A stretch of DNA of 20,889 nt, taken from positions 1-20,889 of the forward strand of contig JAFGTA010000039.1 in assembly GCA_016934355.1 (NCBI GenBank), written 5' to 3'. The stretch comes from Candidatus Bathyarchaeota archaeon (lineage in GTDB: Archaea > Thermoproteota > Bathyarchaeia > TCS64). Every line of letters starts with the position of its first letter. Positions within the stretch are counted from its first letter, which is position 1. The translations under genes were made by a program, and so were the position numbers. The notes under the pieces were generated by a model. It ran no database searches. It saw only the letters and a program-made list of their open reading frames with translations, and was not told the DNA's origin. Positions 13,648 through 20,314 of the stretch are shown here, piece after piece.

Positions 13648-14754
13648 TTAGGGATTGCATACTTTGCATGGTACGTAGCCGTGTGCTTCTGCGTCTGCTT
13701 TTGAGGTGAACCATATCTCGTTGGATGGGTTGATTTGTTGTGCCCAGTAGCAGGATGGTAGGTGGTATTTGTTTGAGTTTTTGCTGCCTACGTAGATTCC
13801 TGTTGATGATGTGGAACTGGAGCTGGAGGAACTGGACGAGCTTGATGAAGAGGTGACGTACTCGGCACTGGAGGTTGAGAGTGTTCCTGAAGTTCCCCAT
13901 TCTGATGGGTCGAACTCGTTGGGGTAGTCGTCTAGGTCAGCGTATCCTCCGAGTACTAGGGCGTTGTTGATGTTGGTGTACCCTGAGTTGTATTCTATGT
14001 AAACGACGCAGACGTAGCGTCCATAGGGGTCTAGACTTTCGCTGACATCTAGATAGACTGTTTCTCCTAGTATCCAACTGGACAGGGCGTTTGTGCTTGT
14101 GGAGTATCCTGGTTCGTCTGATTCTGGGGCATCAATGTCTGCCAGTCGGATGCGGTCTCCGTTTGATAGCTCGAAGGTGTCGCCATCTATAACACGTGTT
14201 ACTGTGGCGATTTTTTCGACGGTAATGGTTCTGGATGTGGAGGATGGGGGAGTCGTTGGACTCGTTTGCTCCTGTAATGCTGTTTGGAGTTCGGCTATTT
14301 GGGCTTCAAGAAGCTGATTCTCAGTCTCTAGTGCGGCGATGTTGGAATCATAGCTTTGGACAAGCGGTGCGTATTCCTCGATCTGAGACTCTAGTTGGTA
14401 TATTGTGACGGTGTTTGAGATGTTGAGCCCAATGCTGAGTATGAGGGCTGCGATGAGGATTATTCCTTTGATGTTGGATAAGCTGAATTGTTTGATTACT
14501 TTTGTTTGGAGTGGGGGCGTTCTGGGTTGTTGGAAGTGGTTTAGGTATTCTGTTTCTAGTTCGGGGATGATGAAGTATTGGTTTTTCTCTCTGAAGATGA
14601 CGTTGTCGTTGAACAGGATGTGGAGGTTGTAGTTGAGTTCTTTTTCGGTGAACCCGGTTTTGTCTTGGATTTCTTTCCATGTGTGTCGCGAGTTTAGAAC
14701 TATGGCTTGGATTATATCTCCGGTTTTGGTTCCAAGGTAACGAGGTTCACCCAA
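13648..14754 (-). CDS. Membrane-anchored fusion: winged helix, TM, coiled coil, SNase-like nuclease, Cys/His tail
   Basis: A 368-residue multi-domain protein. Residues 5-75 resemble a winged helix (GDIIQAIVLNSRHTWKEIQDK...LNYNLHILFNDNVIF). A TM helix is at about 96-116, then a coiled coil (120-163, ALETENQLLEAQIAELQTAL). Residues 177-290 are a staphylococcal-nuclease-like domain: RVIDGDTFEL (D190, D192), RLADIDAPES (R203, D208, E211) and DPYGRYV (R246), so the SNase catalytic R-E-R set is intact. A serine run (about 302-314) links to a C-terminal module with C335, C363 and C366 (YHLPSCYWA, GYVPCKVC), a likely metal-binding finger. The start is TTG at 14754; an in-frame stop lies just upstream. 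The nuclease would lie outside the membrane if the N-terminal domain is cytoplasmic. A role in DNA uptake, degradation or defence is an inference. Confidence 0.82.
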   Translation of the reverse strand: MGEPRYLGTKTGDIIQAIVLNSRHTWKEIQDKTGFTEKELNYNLHILFNDNVIFREKNQYFIIPELETEYLNHFQQPRTPPLQTKVIKQFSLSNIKGIILIAALILSIGLNISNTVTIYQLESQIEEYAPLVQSYDSNIAALETENQLLEAQIAELQTALQEQTSPTTPPSSTSRTITVEKIATVTRVIDGDTFELSNGDRIRLADIDAPESDEPGYSTSTNALSSWILGETVYLDVSESLDPYGRYVCVVYIEYNSGYTNINNALVLGGYADLDDYPNEFDPSEWGTSGTLSTSSAEYVTSSSSSSSSSSSSSTSSTGIYVGSKNSNKYHLPSCYWAQQINPSNEIWFTSKADAEAHGYVPCKVCNP

Positions 14755-14799
14755 GATTATTCAATGTATACTATCAGAACAAACTTTAGAACATATGGA

Positions 14800-14988
14800 T
14801 TAACTGAATTCATCCCTTGGAGTGGTGACTCCGATTAGTCCTGAGGTTGTTTTGATGAGTTGTAGGTCTGGGTCGTGGGTGTTTGTTATGTCTGGTGCGA
14901 AGCTTTGGAGTAGGAGTATGTAGGTGATGAAGTAGGCTGTTATTGCGATGGCTGTGTAGATGGTTATCTTTGTATAGCTTGGAGCCAT
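14800..14988 (-). CDS. Small single-TM membrane protein, hypothetical
   Basis: A 62-residue protein: a short basic start (MAPSYTK), one TM helix (about 8-30, ITIYTAIAITAYFITYILLLQSF) and a polar C-terminus with TTSGLIGVTTPRDEF. No family is recognised. A clear TATA box lies 25 bases before the ATG. The SNase fusion gene follows 45 bases downstream on the same strand, so the two may be cotranscribed and both membrane-located. The length and regular TM support a real gene, but conservation is unknown. Confidence 0.55.
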   Translation of the reverse strand: MAPSYTKITIYTAIAITAYFITYILLLQSFAPDITNTHDPDLQLIKTTSGLIGVTTPRDEFS

Positions 14989-15010
14989 AGGGAAGACTCC
15001 TTTAAAAAAA

Positions 15011-15021
15011 TATAAAACTAA
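15011..15021 (-). promoter_or_regulatory. TATA/BRE element, left copy of an outward-facing promoter pair
   Basis: On the minus strand TTAGTTTTATA is centred about 27 bases before the small membrane protein ATG (14988). The identical 11 bases occur on the plus strand at 15067-15077 before the 15102 gene. The two copies form an inverted repeat and drive divergent genes. Confidence 0.6.
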
Positions 15022-15066
15022 TGAAGGTGGATAAAATTTGGATCAAGTATATTATTTGAACAGGTG

Positions 15067-15077
15067 TTAGTTTTATA
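15067..15077 (+). promoter_or_regulatory. TATA/BRE element, right copy of an outward-facing promoter pair
   Basis: TTAGTTTTATA, with its TATA part about 27 bases before the ATG at 15102, predicts a leaderless transcript. It is identical to the minus-strand element at 15011-15021. Confidence 0.6.
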
Positions 15078-15101
15078 GTAATCTCGATCAATGTTTAGAG
15101 T

Positions 15102-16718
15102 ATGGCGTCAGAGGATAAAGAAAAGATAATTTCTTTGATTGCTGGAAGTGTTCCAACAGATAGAATTAATGGTCTTAGGGCTTTACAAAGAAACCTGTCT
15201 AGCACGCCTTTGTTTTTATCAAATGAAGAGATTGATTCTGTCTTTTATTTTATGGTGAATTATTCTCCCTCTACTAATACTGATGCAATTTTGTACGTAA
15301 AGATCGCTAGACTGCTTCATAAAGTTGGAAGACTTACTGCAATTCCATTTCAAAGACTTCTAAACAGTGAAAACATAACAGCATTATATCTTATTTCAGA
15401 AATTTCTGATTTGATCGATTCTTGTTTACATGAAAATCTTGTATTAAAGGCGAAGGAGATTTTACTCAAATATGAACCAGATAAAAAACAATACAAGTAT
15501 AGTCTGAATATTCTCAGAAAGTTGGACTCTAAATTTGTTATGCATCATTTGAAAGAAGAACTGAAGAGACTTGATGGTACAATTATTGGACCACTTGAGA
15601 TTTTAAGGGAAGTTGCGGATGCAAGTATTTCAGATTATTTTTTGGAAATATTGACCAATGTGTCTATTTCTATTGATTATGTTGGCAAAGTCAATGAAGT
15701 GCTTATCTTAGTTTGGAACTACTTTTCTAAATATCCAGAAGAAATTGCTTTCACTGAAGTAAATAATATTATAAATTTTTTCTATTACAACAAGAATTTC
15801 AATGAGCACTTAATCGAGTTCCTAAAATCGAAGGGAAAATCAGATGTTAACCAATTATTCCAAATAATTGAAGAATTTGAGGAAAATGAGAATGTTATTG
15901 GTAATATCTTGAAGGTAATGAGCCTTTTTGAGGAGGAATTGCTTTTTCTCGATTTTGAGAGGTTACTTAGGCTTACGTATAAACCCCCGAAGTATTTCGT
16001 AAGTATATGGTGGTTAAAGGAAATTGCGTCAAAAGTCGATGTAAAATATGAACCCATTTTAGAAAAACTTTATTTTGGTTCTAATAGCGAATACGAGTTC
16101 GCAAAAGATGTGTTTGTTAGTAGAGGAAAAGACCTGAATGACCTTCGGAGAACTAATCCAGTGATTAGTTTATTCAATTATTTTTGCGATACATTAATCG
16201 ATAATCCTAAGAAAAAAATAACATATGAACAATTAATCGAGGACGATTCTGAACATCGAAACAGAGTAAAAAAACCTGACAGATTTGAAATGTCAATTCT
16301 GAATCTGTTCGCTTCGATGGGGTTCATTACATTATGGCTTGATATGTTTGGGATAGAGGGATATGATATCCTTGCTTATTCAAGTAAGTACGATAGAGCT
16401 TTTGTGATTGGTTGTACCACAGGTGCGATCAAACAAAATGATATTACAGTTAGTTATTACACATCTAAGGCAGAAAAGTCAATTGAGATAACAGAGATAA
16501 CTCCAGTAATATGCACGAATTGTTCTTGGGATGAAGCTATTCGTACAAAGGAAGCAGCGGAAGATGGAATACTAGTGTTAACAAAGGAGGAGATTAAAAA
16601 ACTGAAAGAGTTAGCACAGGACTCAAGATCACACAACGAAGCCAGAGAATTGATTGATAAAATGATATTAAATCAGAAATCTGTATTTGGAAATAATATG
16701 GTTCGGTATCCATATTAA
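15102..16718 (+). CDS. Helical-repeat protein with a C-terminal degenerate restriction-endonuclease-like domain
   Basis: A 538-residue AT-rich gene. I do not recognise a named family. Residues 1-340 look like an alpha-solenoid (HEAT/ARM-like): repeated amphipathic helices such as DRINGLRALQRNL, AILYVKIARLLHKVG and QLFQIIEEFEENENVIGNIL. Residues 393-505 fit a restriction-endonuclease fold: helix FEMSILNLFASMGF (E396), strand YDILAY (D422), strand AFVIGCTTG (435-441) and a late GILVLTKEEIKKLKEL. The second acidic/lysine pair of PD-(D/E)XK is replaced (VIGCTTG, Gly437 where Glu would be expected), so catalysis is doubtful. Two Cys (C471, C474) form CTNC. It ends 6 bases from the convergent Argonaute gene and shares its composition, so an accessory defence role is plausible but not shown. 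Confidence 0.7.
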   Translation: MASEDKEKIISLIAGSVPTDRINGLRALQRNLSSTPLFLSNEEIDSVFYFMVNYSPSTNTDAILYVKIARLLHKVGRLTAIPFQRLLNSENITALYLISEISDLIDSCLHENLVLKAKEILLKYEPDKKQYKYSLNILRKLDSKFVMHHLKEELKRLDGTIIGPLEILREVADASISDYFLEILTNVSISIDYVGKVNEVLILVWNYFSKYPEEIAFTEVNNIINFFYYNKNFNEHLIEFLKSKGKSDVNQLFQIIEEFEENENVIGNILKVMSLFEEELLFLDFERLLRLTYKPPKYFVSIWWLKEIASKVDVKYEPILEKLYFGSNSEYEFAKDVFVSRGKDLNDLRRTNPVISLFNYFCDTLIDNPKKKITYEQLIEDDSEHRNRVKKPDRFEMSILNLFASMGFITLWLDMFGIEGYDILAYSSKYDRAFVIGCTTGAIKQNDITVSYYTSKAEKSIEITEITPVICTNCSWDEAIRTKEAAEDGILVLTKEEIKKLKELAQDSRSHNEARELIDKMILNQKSVFGNNMVRYPY

Positions 16719-16724
16719 AGAAAA

Positions 16725-18182
16725 TTACATGTAGAATTTGTAACTTTGTGGTGGGGTACCACCAAAATTAATTAACTCAGCCATTATCGCCCCAACCTTT
16801 CTTGAGACGCCTATTGTAACAGGTAAACGAGTATAGAAAGCGGAAGAGTTCCAGTCTAACTTGCTTAATCCAAGAATGTCTCTAGCTACTAGATTCATTG
16901 ATGTGTCTAATTGTTGTGTTGTAATCCGCAAAGGTCTGGGTACAGCAGGTCCAGGATAAGTGCCTAAACAAGGTACATATCCAGTTGAAAACAACATTGC
17001 TTCATTTTCATCTCCTATTAAAGTTCCTCTTACAACAGGAAAGTCATTTTTATCATGATATGCTCGAAATCGAGTGTATTCATCAATATGTACAATATCC
17101 AAATTGGCTACATCGGTACATGATTCACGACACCCAATCAATTCATCTTCAGTATACCTTGTTGATTTATGAATGACTACTCGTGATGGCCTTTGATCTC
17201 TCTGCCTTATATATACGCTTAAAGCATCATTGACAATATCACGCATTTGATCTGTTGAAAGTCTTACAGTTAGACCAAGATTCTTCGAATCCCACTCAAA
17301 GGGTTGACCACGAATAACTTGACTCTCACCTGTTCGCATGTAGACTTGTGCAATACTCGCTCGCACAGATTGAACTTTTTCACTAATCTCGTTGTAAAAC
17401 GACACCCCAATATAACAGGTATTATTATCAATGTCAGCCAATTTCCATGGAGTTCCAGTTGCCTTATAGTAGACCCCAACCGAAAAATTCCATGCAATCA
17501 TAGAAGGAGATTGTTTAGTATCAGAAAATGCGAGAGTTTTTGGTGTGAGAAATTGTGTAACATATCCACGTATAGCAGCTTGTGCTTTAATGTAATTGTG
17601 GAAATCAAATAATTCGGCGTAATAACTACCTGGATCACCAAAAACTCTTTTTTGATATACTATTTTATCGGTTTTTCGTCCCGAATGTTTGCATTTTTGT
17701 AATATTTTCTCATCTATTGGTAGAAATAAAATATCGGGTTGTGGATGAGCTTCTTTCACATCATCTAATAATCGACAGTAATACTCACATAAATTCAGAA
17801 TTCTTTTTTTATAATTGTCTTCTTTAACGATTTCTTTTTTGTAGAAATCATTTGATATCTCAAATAGACAGTTTTCGTCAACATCGATTGAAAATCGTAA
17901 AGGAGATTTTTTACCTAATCCAGGAAAGTCGATACCTTGATAATCGGTATTGGATTCAGTTGCGATAATTCTATAGGATAGTCTTTGTAACCACTCTTTT
18001 AGATCTTCGATACTAGATTTGGTTCCGATTACACCTGCTTTTATAACATAATGATCTAATTCAGAAGTTCCAAAACCTCCATGTGGTCCATATTTCAACA
18101 ATCCTACTTGTGGATCAATACACGGATTATTTCCTTTAAAGAAAAGATCAGGTTCTTTCAATAGATGAGTGCGGATATTCAT
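16725..18182 (-). CDS. Short prokaryotic Argonaute (MID-PIWI), catalytically inactive
   Basis: A 485-residue short pAgo without N or PAZ domains. The MID domain (about 120-245) keeps the 5'-phosphate pocket pattern: H195 and K199 (FDFHNYIKAQ), Q210 (VTQFLTP) and K240 (VYYKATGTPWKL). The PIWI domain (about 246-485) contains YIGVSFY, where S261 replaces the first catalytic Asp, and VVIHKSTRYTEDE, where H338-K339-S340 replaces the RDG-type catalytic segment. The end, LDWNSSAFYTRLPVTIG, is the usual PIWI C-terminus. Such proteins bind a guide nucleic acid and recognise, but do not cut, the target; the partner does the damage. The ATG overlaps the stop of the upstream APAZ-nuclease gene (ATGA), so the two are made together and probably form a heterodimer. 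The gene is AT-rich compared with the chromosome, which suggests transfer. Confidence 0.93.
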   Translation of the reverse strand: MNIRTHLLKEPDLFFKGNNPCIDPQVGLLKYGPHGGFGTSELDHYVIKAGVIGTKSSIEDLKEWLQRLSYRIIATESNTDYQGIDFPGLGKKSPLRFSIDVDENCLFEISNDFYKKEIVKEDNYKKRILNLCEYYCRLLDDVKEAHPQPDILFLPIDEKILQKCKHSGRKTDKIVYQKRVFGDPGSYYAELFDFHNYIKAQAAIRGYVTQFLTPKTLAFSDTKQSPSMIAWNFSVGVYYKATGTPWKLADIDNNTCYIGVSFYNEISEKVQSVRASIAQVYMRTGESQVIRGQPFEWDSKNLGLTVRLSTDQMRDIVNDALSVYIRQRDQRPSRVVIHKSTRYTEDELIGCRESCTDVANLDIVHIDEYTRFRAYHDKNDFPVVRGTLIGDENEAMLFSTGYVPCLGTYPGPAVPRPLRITTQQLDTSMNLVARDILGLSKLDWNSSAFYTRLPVTIGVSRKVGAIMAELINFGGTPPQSYKFYM

Positions 18183-19585
18183 TGACTACTCCTCCAGTAC
18201 TCCCAAAGAGAAGTTTGATTTCTGTCCAGAACCTCAGGACTCCAATTTACATCATAGATCAGCAGTTCTCCAAAAGAAAAATCGTCGACCCATTCTTCAG
18301 GCTGTTCAATGTAATCGGTTGAGTCAAAAATAGCGTATTTCCACATTTTTGTTAAATCTGAACGTATCCTATTTCGGTCAAATAGAGGATTTCTAAATTT
18401 CGCATCGATCTTAGCGCGTATTTCCCCATCACACTCAGTTTCACCGTTGAGAGTATAATATTTTCTTGGAATTAACTCTAAGAATGAGCCACCCCAATAG
18501 GTTGGAGTTCTAATTTCAATTGCTCGGTGCTGGTAAAAATTTACATCGCCTTGTTTCTGATAATCTGAGTCCTCTTGATGGTCGTATCTTTTCACTACCC
18601 ATCGCATATTTCCAGTATGGTTTTTTATTTCTAGTCTGTTAAGATTTTTATCTTTTAATGGATAATAAAAAATACTGGTACCTGGAGTTTTGTAAATCCC
18701 TTTATTCCACATTATTCTTCTAAGATGGATATGTACAAGGTGAGAAGCTAACGTTGGGTTGTTTTGCTGAAGCTCAGTAGTTTCTATTCTTTCAATTTCT
18801 CCATCAACATAGTCTTTAAGTGGTGTTGTGTACAAATCGCCGAATGTTGCGAGAGAGCCTTCCCTACTTAATAGAAAAGGAGGAATAATTTCATTTTCGA
18901 ATACATCATAAAGTTCCTGCCTTTCTGTTCTACAAAACCCACGATAGTAATATGTAGGGACACTTACAGGTAAGATGTTCAACAATAACTTACTTTTTCT
19001 TTGAACAGCAGACTTTCTTCTATTTACTAGATCAACTAACGTGTCAGCGATATTGGAGATAGAAATCGCAGAAGTTTCTTCTTTTTCCAACGCTGCGTTA
19101 TCTAATTTAACACTATTTCCAACAGTCACTACAGCATTAAGTAAAAAAGTTTTTAATTGGTTAATTTCTTCTGAAGATACGGATAATTCTTTGGTTTCAG
19201 TTTTTTTATTATACCATTCTATCCATTTTTTAATCTCATCTTCGTTATCAATACCTGATAACATTAATTCCCAATAGGAGGGAGTTACCACATTTTGAGC
19301 GAAAAGCCAAAACTGATAACCTGTTTGTTTCCACAATTTGTAATATTTAATTAATTCCACAGCAAATTTTTTCGATTTAAGTGACAAGTTTTCAGCTTTT
19401 GATTCTACCATAATTATGGTTCCAATATGATCATGGAATGTCATATCAACAAAGGAACCTTCGATAGCTGAATCAAAAGTTTGTGAATATCCAAAAGAGT
19501 TTAGGTATTTTCGAATACTACCTTTGAATAATTCAGATTTGGTTGTTAAAGACTCCCTTCTATTAAATAGAAAATTAATTGTCAT
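18179..19585 (-). CDS. PD-(D/E)XK nuclease-APAZ partner of the short Argonaute
   Basis: A 468-residue protein counted from the ATG at 19585. Residues 15-105 form a restriction-endonuclease-like domain: helix SELFKGSIRKYLNSFGY, D47 in SFVDMTF, and E61-x-K63 in IIMVESKAE, the PD-(D/E)XK arrangement, followed by the helix ELIKYYKLWKQTGY and the strand FWLFAQN. A helical linker (110-200) leads to an APAZ-type region (about 200-468), ending with YWGGSFLELIPRKYYTLNGE and NRIRSDLTKMWKYAIF, like the N/PAZ-analogous parts of long Argonautes. It is the likely effector: activated by guided target recognition, it would cleave nucleic acid without sequence choice. A GTG seven codons upstream (19606) is possible, but the TATA spacing favours 19585. 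It is the first gene of the operon; its TGA overlaps the Argonaute ATG. Confidence 0.85.
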   Translation of the reverse strand: MTINFLFNRRESLTTKSELFKGSIRKYLNSFGYSQTFDSAIEGSFVDMTFHDHIGTIIMVESKAENLSLKSKKFAVELIKYYKLWKQTGYQFWLFAQNVVTPSYWELMLSGIDNEDEIKKWIEWYNKKTETKELSVSSEEINQLKTFLLNAVVTVGNSVKLDNAALEKEETSAISISNIADTLVDLVNRRKSAVQRKSKLLLNILPVSVPTYYYRGFCRTERQELYDVFENEIIPPFLLSREGSLATFGDLYTTPLKDYVDGEIERIETTELQQNNPTLASHLVHIHLRRIMWNKGIYKTPGTSIFYYPLKDKNLNRLEIKNHTGNMRWVVKRYDHQEDSDYQKQGDVNFYQHRAIEIRTPTYWGGSFLELIPRKYYTLNGETECDGEIRAKIDAKFRNPLFDRNRIRSDLTKMWKYAIFDSTDYIEQPEEWVDDFSFGELLIYDVNWSPEVLDRNQTSLWEYWRSSQ

Positions 19586-19606
19586 TGGGTTTATATTCAC
19601 ATACAC

Positions 19607-19635
19607 ATATTTTAATTATTATTGTTATAGTAACA
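19607..19635 (-). promoter_or_regulatory. Promoter region of the Argonaute operon
   Basis: On the minus strand AATTAAAATATG (about 19607-19618) contains a TATA-like AAAATAT centred about 27 bases before the ATG at 19585. Just upstream, TGTTATAGTAACA (19623-19635) is an imperfect palindrome with 5-base arms that could be an operator. Both are inferred from sequence only. Confidence 0.45.
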
Positions 19636-19674
19636 TAAAAATAAGATATTAAAATAACCAAGAGGAATGAAAGT

Positions 19675-20211
19675 TTAGTTCAGCCACTCCCTATAACTTA
19701 GTTGTGATATTTGTTCTACTGTTTTTCCTTCCCGGTTTCTGCTTGGTATGGCGTCTATGAAGTGGTCTCCTATCCTCTGTAGCTCGGAGGCTATCACACG
19801 TTCATCCATGCCAAGCACCACACCATCCTCCACAACAGTACGCCCATCAATGATCACCCTTTTCACATCCTCCTCAGACGCACCATAAACAAGACTACGC
19901 ACAGGATCACGAAAAGGACTCATCCTCACAGAATCCAACCCAACAAACACCAGATCCGCCTTCGCACCAACACAAATCCTCCCAAGATCACCCCTACCAA
20001 GCGCATCACCACCGTAAACCGTAGCACTGTTAAACAAGTCAACAGCAGTACCAGCCACACTATCACAATCAACCACCTTACTCAACATCATCCCCAACCT
20101 CATCTCATCAAACATATTCTGAGGAAAAATATCAGCCCCAAGCCAGTCAGGAGCACAAGCTAACCAACGTCGCCCCCCGACTCCACAACAGGGGATAGAG
20201 AGCGATTCACC
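19675..20211 (-). pseudogene. Amidohydrolase (SsnA/ATZ-TRZ type) C-terminal remnant
   Basis: Only the C-terminal third of a metal-dependent amidohydrolase/deaminase is present. The family-like sequence runs upstream of the first Met at 20115 (LGADIFPQN before MFDEMRLGMM) as far as about 20160 in an open frame that stops at 20212-20214. The N-terminal HxH metal-binding part is absent. Recognisable family features are DALGRGDLGRICVGAKADLV, the dimer strand PFRDPVRSLVYGASEEDV, and VKRVIIDGRTVVEDG. There is no promoter or start for a working enzyme. Its codons end in T or G, unlike core genes. It marks the right edge of the accessory block and was probably truncated by the event that inserted or exchanged the island. 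Confidence 0.75.
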
Positions 20212-20276
20212 TCACCTACCGGAACTCAACGACGCTATCGAGGAGAACTGAAGTCAATGGACTTACTGATTAAAGC

Positions 20277-20284
20277 CTTAAATC
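20277..20284 (+). promoter_or_regulatory. TATA-like box for the 20315 gene
   Basis: CTTAAATC lies about 35 bases upstream of the ATG. A second TA-rich element, TTCTATACC, is closer (20290-20298). A short leader is expected. Confidence 0.3.
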
Positions 20285-20314
20285 GTTTTTTTCTATACCT
20301 TCAATGTGACTTCT

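Noticed and set aside
13806..13850. Repetitive GGA/GCT-rich stretch resembling a short tandem repeat array
   Set aside because: It encodes the serine tract of the SNase fusion protein; there is no spacer structure, so it is not CRISPR or a regulatory array.
16725..18182. A long, slicing-competent Argonaute
   Set aside because: Length is only 485 residues, there is no N or PAZ domain, and catalytic Asp positions are Ser or other residues.
20183..20251. Plus-strand frame ending ...GIESDSPHLPELNDAIEEN, resembling the tail of a protein
   Set aside because: Only about 20 residues, no homology that I can support, and it overlaps the upstream end of the amidohydrolase remnant frame.
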